Assembly: GCF_036959255.1 (NCBI RefSeq)
Contig: NZ_JAWMTI010000003.1
Location: 1-64,000, forward strand
Source: Olivibacter sp036959255
Lineage (GTDB): Bacteria > Bacteroidota > Bacteroidia > Sphingobacteriales > Sphingobacteriaceae
DNA length: 64,000 nucleotides
Direction: 5' to 3'
Positions 1 through 8,009 of the stretch are shown piece by piece. The notes beneath the pieces are model-generated. The model ran no database searches and was not told the DNA's origin. It was given only the letters and a program-made list of their open reading frames with translations. Within the stretch, counting starts at the first letter, position 1. Each line of letters opens with the position of its first letter. A program made the position numbers and the translations under genes.

Positions 1-48
1 TTGAAAATGGATGAACAGTTTTTCCTGATATGTCTTCCTTCCTTGCAT
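1..48 (-). CDS. Transposase N-terminus, IS1182-like (partial, runs off left edge)
   Basis: On the minus strand an ATG at 48 opens a frame reading MQGRKTYQEKLFIHFQ to the window edge. This opening, with the YQEKLF segment, matches my recollection of IS1182-family DDE transposase N-termini (typically MQGKK.YQEKLF..FQL). Only 16 residues are visible, so no catalytic residues can be checked. The DNA to its right (49-130) holds no terminal inverted repeat I can recognise. The call rests on motif memory alone. Confidence 0.4.
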   Translation of the reverse strand, partial: MQGRKTYQEKLFIHFQ

Positions 49-130
49 GACCTAATTTAACATTATTCAATAACCTCATCAAAAGAAGTTATCAACGGAG
101 GTGAGTTGTGCAACAGCCACTTGATCCAAA

Positions 131-243
131 AGCGCGGAGCCGTTCGTCCCTCACTTCTTCGCGCTGTTTCTTTTCCCTGCTATGCAAATTTTTCTTAACG
201 CTCATCTTCTGAGGCCATTTTGCCCCACGCGCGAGAGCCCCGT
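131..243. repeat. Dispersed ~112-bp repeat, copy A
   Basis: This segment, beginning AGCGCGGAGCCGTTCGTCCC and ending GCGAGAGCCCCGT, is nearly the same as 12680-12791, with a handful of substitutions. A truncated relative lies at 11163-11209. It carries short inverted pairs (AGCG near the start, CGCT 30 bases on) but no ORF. Both complete copies are followed by pyrimidine-rich DNA and by GGCTAAT-type repeats, so the elements may travel together. Function unknown. Confidence 0.8.
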
Positions 244-341
244 TGCATAGCCGTTTCGAAGCATGTAATTTCGAAGGGAGATCTAATCATATTCTATAAA
301 TCGGCCTCAAATATTCCCGCAACCCTCCCCAACGATTCACC

Positions 342-392
342 GCCATTGACCAATTAGCTAATTGGCTAATTGACCAATTGGCTAATTCCCTA
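342..392. repeat. GGCTAAT-type short intergenic repeats (cluster 1)
   Basis: Iterated units of the form ATTGGCTAATTGACCA occupy the gap just downstream of the receptor gene that ends at 430. The same vocabulary (GGCTAAT, GGCTCAT, CATCATCACAT) recurs at 11282-11359, 12920-13140, 14470-14579 and 20190-20290. The rest of 49-429 holds repeat copy A and no gene. Confidence 0.75.
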
Positions 393-429
393 ATCAACTA
401 TCTAACTACTTAATGTCTCAACCACTCAA

Positions 430-3039
430 CTAACTCCCAAACTTTTGCAATCGGTAATTAAACGTCAAAATAAAATAGCGGGCTAAGCGATCACTTTGTC
501 GATCAACAATTTCATTATCGAACACGTCTCGGGAGATTCCGGTATTTTCATTGAAGAGGTCAAAGCCTTCCAAGCGTACCGTTCCTTTGTTTCCTTTAAA
601 AAATCGGTATTCCACGTATACATTTAATAAGGTAGGATTTGCATTTGTGGCGTTAAATCCCTTGTTGATGGTTTTGGAAAAATCATAACCCACTGTCCAA
701 TCGTTAAAGAGGTAATTCCGACCTCTCAGACCAATAAAAAGTTGATTGGTGCGGCGGTCATCAAAAGTAGATGAGCTATAATGTGTGCTGTTGATGGTGT
801 AGTTAGCATTGAGCTCCGTATCTATAATATCATCCAGATCGATCCTGAATTTAAGCCCCTGCCTAAATTCCGTATTTTTTCCGATGTTCTTTTCGTTATT
901 TGTAAAGGCAATGTTATTGCTGTAGTTTACATTTCCATAGTAAGTAAGCGTATATTTTCGGTCGTCAAAAGGTTTCGATATTGAATAGTTACCTCTGGCG
1001 GTATAGAATCCATCGGTGTTCATATAAGTAGTAATCTCCTTTAAACTATCCGGAATAATTTCTTTGGTCGTAACAATCTTATCCCGGGTCTGACTAAAAC
1101 TGAGTTTAGAGAACAACACATAACCCGTTTCCCAATCCGCTTGCCGATATTCCAGCCCCATGTTATCCGTATATTCAGGCTTGAGGTTCGGATTACCCGT
1201 CACCACGTTCTGAATATCCGAATTATCCGTAATAGGCTGCAGTTGATTGAATGCCGGCTGGCTGCTACGTCCGTTATATTTGGCAATCAATTGATTTTTC
1301 TTCGAAAATCGATATACAAATCGTGCATTGGGAATCCAATTGAAAGACCGCTTATAGGTATTCAAGTTCCGGGTCAGATCAGTGCCTTCCAATACGGTGG
1401 GTTGCGCCGTCAGCCCCAAATTGTATTTAAACTTTTCCCGATTGGTACGCCAGGTGAGCCCTAGCTGATTGGTGGTAAACTTATAGTTGAACGCATTACT
1501 CAACTGCGGGTTATACAACCACGTATCCGCCGAATCAATATCATTCACCTCCTTTGCATTATCGGTTGAGCTTCTGTTCCATTGATAGCTGGCTTCCAGC
1601 ACGGTATGTTCCGTAATAGGCTCCATATATGATGCCTTCAATCGGAGGTCTGCGGTTTTATTATGATTGAAACGAAATTGATGTTGGCGCTCATAACCCT
1701 CTCCCAGCGAATCGACAAAATAGTAGTCGTTACTTACCTCCTGCTCTTCCTTTCCGTCAGCATAACTTAAATCTCCACCTGCACTTAAATTCCGACCCGG
1801 TTTCGCAAACTTATGGTTATAGAACCATTCAATACCATAAGAGCCTGATTTTGCATGCTGTTCCAGCTGGCTATTCCTTAGGGAAGATGTATTCAATAAA
1901 TGAGTCGTACTTACCCCCTGACCGGTAGCTCGACTGTTGTCATAACTGATCTCGGGTTCAACCTTCAAATAATTAGCTGTGTCCGGGCGGTATTCCAGGT
2001 TCCAATCCAGTTTATATTCAGATTGGTTGTTATAATCGCTGTTACTTTCATCCTCTGTACGCGTATAATCCCGGTAAAATTGCTGACTGGCATTACGTTC
2101 CTGCTTTCTGTTAACGTTATTATTAAAACGAAGACTTCCATAGGAGGTCAGTTTCTCGCTCCAGTTATCCCGATAGTTCATTTTGAAGGATCTGGCATCC
2201 GTTAAGCCCGCAGATCGCGCCGAAGTATTGTTAATCGAGCCATCGACCGAAATCTGCTGATCTTCCTTAAACCTGTTGCCTCGCAAGCGACCCGAATAGC
2301 GGTCAAAAGAGCCCACTCCACCACCTACTTTTGCAAAGTAGCCATTCCTTTTATCAGGCTTCGTATTGATGTTGATAATTTTTTGGGATTCCCCGTTCTT
2401 CACACCCGTTACATTTGCCTGTTCGCCATAATCATCAATAAGCTGGATATTCTGTACAATATCAGCCGGAAGATTCTGTAGTGCAGCCGCAGCATCGTCG
2501 CCAAAAAAATCCTTACCATTCAATCGCACCTTCATAACAGGTTCACCCTGTGCCGTTATGTTTCCATCTGCACTCACCTCCATACCGGGGAGTTTACGAA
2601 CCATTTCTTCCACCGCATCCCCTTCCCGTACCTGGTAAGCCATGGCATCAAACGCAATCGTGTCTTCCATCACCGTTACCGGATGAACACCGGTAATTTC
2701 CACCTCGTCTAAAAAGTTAAAAGCTTCTGCCAAAATAATGGCCGGAACCTTAAATACCGGTTTATTGTCATCTAGGGCATAGCTTTTATTAAAAGAATGG
2801 AAGCCGATAGTCGAAACCGCCAACGAAAGCCTTTTTGCCTTTACATTTTTAAATGCAAAAAGACCCCGCTCATCAGTAACGGTTATCATCGTATCCTCCG
2901 GTGTTAAGAGTTTTACCGAAGCACCCGGAATGGGATTACCCAGGCTATCTTGGGCAAGCCCCTCCACATGGTGACTTAGCTGCCCGAAGCCCTGGTTGGC
3001 AAGCACGAAAAAGAAAGCACATAAAAGAATTATTTTCAT
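430..3039 (-). CDS. Outer-membrane beta-barrel protein with carboxypeptidase-regulatory-like domain (TonB-receptor superfamily)
   Basis: 869 aa. The N-terminus has a signal peptide (MKIILLCAFFFVLANQGFGQ). A carboxypeptidase-regulatory-like beta sandwich follows (about residues 25-110, with SLGNPIPGASVKL and IGFHSF motifs). After it comes a plug-like segment (MVRKLPGMEV, GKDFFGDD) and a long aromatic beta-barrel ending in F, as expected for BamA-assembled proteins. The family (OMP_b-brl_3 type) is widespread in Bacteroidota and is thought to move or sense substrates at the outer membrane; the substrate is not visible here. It lies downstream of a LytTR regulator/sensor operon on the same strand, with 184 bp between, so regulation by that pair is plausible. 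Likely a stand-alone transcript. Confidence 0.9.
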   Translation of the reverse strand: MKIILLCAFFFVLANQGFGQLSHHVEGLAQDSLGNPIPGASVKLLTPEDTMITVTDERGLFAFKNVKAKRLSLAVSTIGFHSFNKSYALDDNKPVFKVPAIILAEAFNFLDEVEITGVHPVTVMEDTIAFDAMAYQVREGDAVEEMVRKLPGMEVSADGNITAQGEPVMKVRLNGKDFFGDDAAAALQNLPADIVQNIQLIDDYGEQANVTGVKNGESQKIININTKPDKRNGYFAKVGGGVGSFDRYSGRLRGNRFKEDQQISVDGSINNTSARSAGLTDARSFKMNYRDNWSEKLTSYGSLRFNNNVNRKQERNASQQFYRDYTRTEDESNSDYNNQSEYKLDWNLEYRPDTANYLKVEPEISYDNSRATGQGVSTTHLLNTSSLRNSQLEQHAKSGSYGIEWFYNHKFAKPGRNLSAGGDLSYADGKEEQEVSNDYYFVDSLGEGYERQHQFRFNHNKTADLRLKASYMEPITEHTVLEASYQWNRSSTDNAKEVNDIDSADTWLYNPQLSNAFNYKFTTNQLGLTWRTNREKFKYNLGLTAQPTVLEGTDLTRNLNTYKRSFNWIPNARFVYRFSKKNQLIAKYNGRSSQPAFNQLQPITDNSDIQNVVTGNPNLKPEYTDNMGLEYRQADWETGYVLFSKLSFSQTRDKIVTTKEIIPDSLKEITTYMNTDGFYTARGNYSISKPFDDRKYTLTYYGNVNYSNNIAFTNNEKNIGKNTEFRQGLKFRIDLDDIIDTELNANYTINSTHYSSSTFDDRRTNQLFIGLRGRNYLFNDWTVGYDFSKTINKGFNATNANPTLLNVYVEYRFFKGNKGTVRLEGFDLFNENTGISRDVFDNEIVDRQSDRLARYFILTFNYRLQKFGS

Positions 3040-3169
3040 TTAACGCGGCTATAAAATACCTGTAAGATGACGGCCGCCCATATCGAGTGGTCTTAAGTTT
3101 ACAGCTTAAAGTAAAGGGATGAAAATCGATTAAAAAACAAGATGGAGACGGAGACCGATATTTACGGTT

Positions 3170-3198
3170 TGAAACAGGAATATTCCGGGATGAAACAA
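3170..3198. promoter_or_regulatory. TGAAACA direct repeat, 21-bp period (possible LytTR site)
   Basis: TGAAACA occurs at 3170 and again at 3191, exactly 21 bp apart, about 130-155 bp upstream of the receptor start at 3039 and just beyond the stop of the LytTR regulator gene. LytTR domains usually bind two imperfect direct repeats spaced by two helical turns. The 7-bp identity is short, so this is only a candidate site. Confidence 0.3.
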
Positions 3199-3223
3199 AT
3201 GTAGCCGAAAATAGGCAAGCAGA

Positions 3224-4000
3224 CTATTGACCTAGCCATCTTTTGAAATACGGTGTTTTCTGGCTACTGATAATCACGTCAGCACCATCTTCCATGGGTG
3301 GATGCAGGATTAATTTCAAGCGCCCTTTGAAATAGGGATGAATTTCCTGAGCTGCATCGATATGAATGATAAGTTTGCGGTTTACGTGAAAAAACAAATC
3401 CGGATCCAATTGTGTCATCAAATCATCCAGCGAATAATCGATGGGAAAATTCCTGCCTTCATTATCAACGAGCAAGGTGAGTTTATTGCTTGACAGAAAG
3501 TAGGCAATCTGTTCTATTTTAACAGGCTTTATTTTCGTCCCGATTTTTACCATGAACCGGGTTTTATAAGGCTGCTTTTGAACCTGGATTGCTTTGGCCA
3601 GTTTATGAAGGTCAATCTCCGGTAACGGCGATGCAGGGCGGCCAAGCATCGCGTCCATCTTTTTAAGACTTTTTTCCAGTTTTTCGTATTGCAGGGGTTT
3701 TAATAGATAATCAATGCTATGCAATTGAAAAGCGTCCAGGGCATATTGATTATAGGCCGTGCAGAAAATGATGGGCGATTGGATTTTCACCTGATTAAAA
3801 ATTTCAAAACACAATCCATCCGATAAGTGCACATCCAGAAAAATAAGGTCGGGCTGCCTGTTTTCCGAAAGCCACTTTATTGAAGCGTTGATAGACGACA
3901 GCACGGCCAATATACCTATGTTCGAATCGTATTGCCCGATCAGTTCAATCAACCTTTCGGCAGCGGGCTCCTCATCTTCAATGATTAAAACATCCATCAT
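3224..4000 (-). CDS. LytTR-family response regulator
   Basis: 258 aa. It has an N-terminal receiver domain with the acidic pair at residues 8-11 (IEDEE), the phospho-acceptor Asp56 in LIFLDVHLS, and Lys in the LLKPL loop. A C-terminal LytTR DNA-binding domain (about 145-258) carries the FFHVNRKLIIH segment typical of the fold. The partner kinase gene ends 20 bp upstream, in the same direction, so the two are co-transcribed. The likely target is the adjacent outer-membrane receptor gene (430-3039), inferred only from position. Confidence 0.93.
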   Translation of the reverse strand: MMDVLIIEDEEPAAERLIELIGQYDSNIGILAVLSSINASIKWLSENRQPDLIFLDVHLSDGLCFEIFNQVKIQSPIIFCTAYNQYALDAFQLHSIDYLLKPLQYEKLEKSLKKMDAMLGRPASPLPEIDLHKLAKAIQVQKQPYKTRFMVKIGTKIKPVKIEQIAYFLSSNKLTLLVDNEGRNFPIDYSLDDLMTQLDPDLFFHVNRKLIIHIDAAQEIHPYFKGRLKLILHPPMEDGADVIISSQKTPYFKRWLGQ

Positions 4001-4019
4001 TTATGCGTTTTTTAGCTGA

Positions 4020-5051
4020 TTATTCCTCCATTTCAAATAAAGGTAACTCCACTTTATAATGTGCACCATCTATTTGAACAACCGGCAGCTCATCCGATAA
4101 ATGCCTGTAGCGTTTACGGATATTATCCATCCCCGTCCCCGGCCTATCCTGTTTAGCCAAGGATAAGGGTTGGTAATTATTGATAACCGTTAAGCTATTT
4201 CCTTTCGTTAAGCGAACATCCACCACCAAAGGTGTTTCTTTCGCGATCACATTATGTTTCACGGCATTTTCAACAAGCATCTGCAGTGCCATGGGCGGTA
4301 TCGCCAATGGATTGTTTTCATCAATCGGGACCGCCATCGTTACGCGCAGCGCCTTGCCGAAGCGTTGTTCCAACAGGTGTATATAAGCCTGTACGAATGA
4401 TAATTCAATGTGTAAAGGTACGAGATCTTCTTTCTGATATTGCAGCACGTAACGGTACACCTCCGCAAATTTTTCCAAAAAATACTGCGCGCCCTTGCTA
4501 TCCTTTTCAATCAATCCGGCCAATACGTTTAAGCTATTAAACAAAAAATGCGGATCAACCTGTAGGCGAAGTGCATCCAATTCGCTGCGCAGATGTCTTT
4601 CGTTCAATAAGTTTGATTTAACTTCCGCTTTCTTCCAAAGCATCATAAAATAAATACCAAAATTGATGGACAAAATCGGGATGATAAACAACAGGCCATA
4701 GATGTTGAGCACCAGCATCTGGGCATGATCAGGCGGGTCTTCATTCACCCATCGTTTAAAAAGGTAATAAGTCAGGTTAATAACAACTAAAGAAAATACC
4801 GTGCTCGATATTAGCTGTAGAAAGAACCTTTTCGAGGGATGACGAAGCCAGGGAACTGATTGGTCCAGCAAACGGTAGAGGTACCGATTTCCAAACCAAA
4901 GCAGAATGATCACAAAAAATATCCATAACAGGATTACCACATATAGCGCATCGAGATCGTCGGTCAAAGTCAGCACACCCGCAAACACTGCAAGCATCAT
5001 CAATGCGATTGCCATGATGAAAATTACGGTTGATTTTGAGCGCGTTGCCAT
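4020..5051 (-). CDS. LytS-type sensor histidine kinase
   Basis: 343 aa. Four hydrophobic segments lie within residues 8-140. A His_kinase (PF06580-type) domain follows with VDPHFLFNSLN, placing the phospho-accepting His at about residue 168, and an ATP-binding domain with an N box (LVENAVKHN) and a G box (GTGMDNI). No extracellular sensor domain is present, so the signal is probably sensed in or near the membrane. The gene starts 4 bp after the stop of the 5056-6318 gene and precedes the regulator by 20 bp, giving a three-gene operon. Confidence 0.92.
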   Translation of the reverse strand: MATRSKSTVIFIMAIALMMLAVFAGVLTLTDDLDALYVVILLWIFFVIILLWFGNRYLYRLLDQSVPWLRHPSKRFFLQLISSTVFSLVVINLTYYLFKRWVNEDPPDHAQMLVLNIYGLLFIIPILSINFGIYFMMLWKKAEVKSNLLNERHLRSELDALRLQVDPHFLFNSLNVLAGLIEKDSKGAQYFLEKFAEVYRYVLQYQKEDLVPLHIELSFVQAYIHLLEQRFGKALRVTMAVPIDENNPLAIPPMALQMLVENAVKHNVIAKETPLVVDVRLTKGNSLTVINNYQPLSLAKQDRPGTGMDNIRKRYRHLSDELPVVQIDGAHYKVELPLFEMEE

Positions 5052-5055
5052 AGCT

Positions 5056-6318
5056 TCAGAATGTAATTTCTTTTATTTTATCCCAGGTGAAGTAATTATA
5101 ATCGCCGTTCGCTGCTCGGATAATCACGCCCCAATTTTTATCACTTACGTCATTCTCCCAGCCCAGCAAATACGTTTTCCCATTGTGAAGAAGCACTTTC
5201 GTATAACGCCCTTGCTGCGGCACCAGTTTCCTGATCTCCCGGAAAGGAATCTGATAATGCAGGCCATCCCGGCGTCCCTCCAACAGTTCCATATCCCATT
5301 CTTCATCCAGGTCGAAGATACAGACACCCTTTACTTTCATATTATCCTTTGCCAAAACCTCGGCCTGTAAACGTTTTGGCTTAACATAATCACGATAAGA
5401 CAAGCCTTCTTCGGGTTGCTCTGTAAATTTAACCGACTCAAAAGCTTTCCATTCAACCACCACTCTCCCCAAAATGGGATGCATTACAACGATGCCTCTT
5501 ATGGAAGCACCTACATCCCGTGTTCCATTTAATCGATATTGCTTCCCATCTGCTAAAGTAATTTTAGCGGCGTTATCATCCTTTTCAATTTGCCGTATCC
5601 GTTGAAAGGCATAGCGTTTAAGCGCCCCTTCGCCTTCTATTTTTCCCGTCAATTGATGGCTGTCAAGGTACTTATATTTGTCCCACTGAATAAATCCCGT
5701 AATTGCACCTTTAGTAGTATATACTGTTCCATAGAGCGGCTCTCCATTGGCAGCTCGCATATCCCTTGGCATTTCGCTGAATTCAACCGAACCTATTTCG
5801 TCCCAGTGGATGGTATGCGAATCACCTTTGTAATAGACAACAATGCTTCGGCCCAAATGCCGGCTGTCCCGCTCTTCCGCTGCCACCCGTAATTTTTCGC
5901 CATTTTTGAAATAGATCTGCGCTTCCTCCTCTCCGTTTACATGGATCATGCGGATATCCCCGAAGCGACACAGTATTTCAGCTTTTCTTTTTGGATTTTT
6001 ATCCTTCCATAGGCTCATAAATTTCCAATCGAGCTCTTTTTCATCGCCGGCCCGGAGCAGACGCTTCCGTTGCGGGCCCGACAGGTATCGCCATGCGTTA
6101 TGCGTCGTTTTCCTGACAACGAGCACATCGCTCCACAACCGCTGATCGGCACTCCATTTGATCGGGCCGGTATAAGTCCGTTTATTCTTCAAGGTTACTT
6201 TGCCATAGATAAAACCTTGGTATTGAGCCAGGGAAGCTGACGGCAGAAAAAAACACAGCATCATAAAGCCAACACTTCGAAAAAAGAATCCTAAGCACAT
6301 TCCATAAGGTATTATCAA
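5056..6318 (-). CDS. Secreted protein of unknown function, first gene of the LytS/LytTR operon
   Basis: 420 aa. A hydrophobic N-terminal segment ends at SASLAQ, suggesting export; the start could also be Met7 or Met19. The body is made of repeated small beta-rich units (for example KGAITGFIQWDKYK and DNMKVKGVCIFD, and TWDKIKEI / HWDEIGSVEF pairs). These look like tandem short beta-barrel modules of about 60-70 residues, each ending in a W/F-x-x-I/F-x-x-V/I motif. I do not recognise a named family. Its 4-bp spacing to the kinase suggests an accessory or sensing role for that system. Confidence 0.8.
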   Translation of the reverse strand: MIIPYGMCLGFFFRSVGFMMLCFFLPSASLAQYQGFIYGKVTLKNKRTYTGPIKWSADQRLWSDVLVVRKTTHNAWRYLSGPQRKRLLRAGDEKELDWKFMSLWKDKNPKRKAEILCRFGDIRMIHVNGEEEAQIYFKNGEKLRVAAEERDSRHLGRSIVVYYKGDSHTIHWDEIGSVEFSEMPRDMRAANGEPLYGTVYTTKGAITGFIQWDKYKYLDSHQLTGKIEGEGALKRYAFQRIRQIEKDDNAAKITLADGKQYRLNGTRDVGASIRGIVVMHPILGRVVVEWKAFESVKFTEQPEEGLSYRDYVKPKRLQAEVLAKDNMKVKGVCIFDLDEEWDMELLEGRRDGLHYQIPFREIRKLVPQQGRYTKVLLHNGKTYLLGWENDVSDKNWGVIIRAANGDYNYFTWDKIKEITF

Positions 6319-6412
6319 AATAAACTTCTAAATAAAGGCATTCACGTAAACTAAACAAATTAAAAAAGACCCAGCAGACTTTCGTGCTTATAAATCCGGA
6401 TAGTTCTTTCGC

Positions 6413-7948
6413 TTAACTGATTGTATCGACGTTATTGCCAAGATTACGGTAATTGACTTTCTCCTGCGGATTTGTATCATTAAGATATTCTTCCACATTT
6501 GTATAGCCATCACCATCAGCATCCATGGCACCATCGGCAGGATTTTTAGGATCAAGTTGGTGTTTGATCTCCCACTGGTCGGGCATACCATCGCCATCGC
6601 TATCAAGAGGCACCTGAGCAGGATCGAACGTTAAGTTTGGATAACCGCCAACTTCAGAAATATCTTTGATGATACCCGTTTCAGTCATCGGCTTTCCGGT
6701 ACGCACCATTTCCGTAACCCGCGCATCAACCGCGTCACGTTTGGGTAAAGTAGCCCCCACCTTCGCCAGTACAGACTCAAAAACGGCTCCAGCTGTTTGG
6801 TGTGGTGCCACCGGCCACCCAACGAATGGGGTGTTCACACGTGCAAGTCGCTCAGGCCCGCGCATACCCGCCCAGTTATTATCCGTTACTTCTTTATTAT
6901 CGTGCATGATATTGCCGGCAACATACCATTTACCCGGGCGGTTAGCTGCTTTCGGAAACCAGTCGCCCTCTTTCCATGCACTGCCCGGAGAGTACATACT
7001 ACGCTGTTCTATACGGGCAAAAACCGCCCGCATGTTTTCATTCGTAGCAGGCCCGGGTTTAAAATAGTTGTTGATGAAATTGATCATCGAAGTTTCATCC
7101 CCTCCATCTACCGAGCGATGACGCCAGTTGAAAACCACATTGTACCGAAAATCAAACGGTCCGGACATACCGATTGACGGATTTCGGGCAGTGTTGCTGG
7201 CGAAGAGATTGTGATGGAACGTAGCGGGGTTTCCTCCCCATGTGCCGCCAAAAGCATGTCCTTTGGCATCAAGCGCTTCGCTGGAGATCGTCCACTGAAT
7301 GGTAATGTATTCAGCCGCATCTTTTATTTGCGTACGCTCGTCTAACGATGGTCTCATGTGCCGGTAGAGCGAAATGTTTTCATCCATCCCCCAGCTTGTA
7401 GAACAATGGTCGATAATGATGTGATGGTGCGGATTCCCCCCGATATTATCATCACCTTGCCCGCCGGTTGGTATGCCGCGGCGTACCCGCAGGTGACGGA
7501 TGATTACATTGTGTGTATTAATATTAAGCGTACCGGCGATGCAGATACCATCACCGGGCGCCGTTTGACCGGCAATGGTGATATCAGGCTCATTGATATG
7601 CAGATCCTCCTTAACCTTTAAGGTGCCTGCTACACGAAACACCACAATACGTGGCCCTTTTGCTTCTAAAGCGGCACGGAGACTGCCCTCGCCGCTATCG
7701 TTGAGGTTTGTGACGGTGATAACTTTCCCGCCGCGCCCTCCCGTGGTAAACATCCCCCCTCCCCATGCACCCGGGAATGCCGGGATAGCACCTTCGGGCA
7801 ATCGCGTAGGATGCGGAGGTATTTGTCCGGGCTCAGGTTGTGCCGTGGCATCATCGGCGTTCTGTGCACGGGCGTCCGGAAATGGGCACAAAAATGCAAG
7901 CAAAAACAAACTTGCGGTGATCATTCGATACGATTTTTTCATTTTCAC
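6413..7948 (-). CDS. Secreted pectate lyase-like protein (PL1-type right-handed beta-helix)
   Basis: 511 aa with a signal peptide ending DARAQ. The segment AFPGAWGGGMFTTGGRGGK followed by VTNLNDSGEGSLRAAL is the standard opening of Bacteroidota pectate lyases. Beta-helix rungs follow, with HIIIDHCSTSWGMDEN and FHHNLFASNTARNPSIG; the latter holds the Arg expected at the catalytic position. The C-terminus has two calcium-binding repeats (DSDGDGMPDQWE, DADGDGYTNVEE). The predicted role is beta-elimination of polygalacturonate outside the cytoplasm. It lies 61 bp downstream of a larger paralogue on the same strand, so the two are probably one operon for pectin attack. Confidence 0.9.
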   Translation of the reverse strand: MKMKKSYRMITASLFLLAFLCPFPDARAQNADDATAQPEPGQIPPHPTRLPEGAIPAFPGAWGGGMFTTGGRGGKVITVTNLNDSGEGSLRAALEAKGPRIVVFRVAGTLKVKEDLHINEPDITIAGQTAPGDGICIAGTLNINTHNVIIRHLRVRRGIPTGGQGDDNIGGNPHHHIIIDHCSTSWGMDENISLYRHMRPSLDERTQIKDAAEYITIQWTISSEALDAKGHAFGGTWGGNPATFHHNLFASNTARNPSIGMSGPFDFRYNVVFNWRHRSVDGGDETSMINFINNYFKPGPATNENMRAVFARIEQRSMYSPGSAWKEGDWFPKAANRPGKWYVAGNIMHDNKEVTDNNWAGMRGPERLARVNTPFVGWPVAPHQTAGAVFESVLAKVGATLPKRDAVDARVTEMVRTGKPMTETGIIKDISEVGGYPNLTFDPAQVPLDSDGDGMPDQWEIKHQLDPKNPADGAMDADGDGYTNVEEYLNDTNPQEKVNYRNLGNNVDTIS

Positions 7949-8009
7949 GATATGTTCTTGTTATTCTATTCAAAGGGCCTATTCCCTCAAGAGGCCTTTC
8001 CTTGTATTT

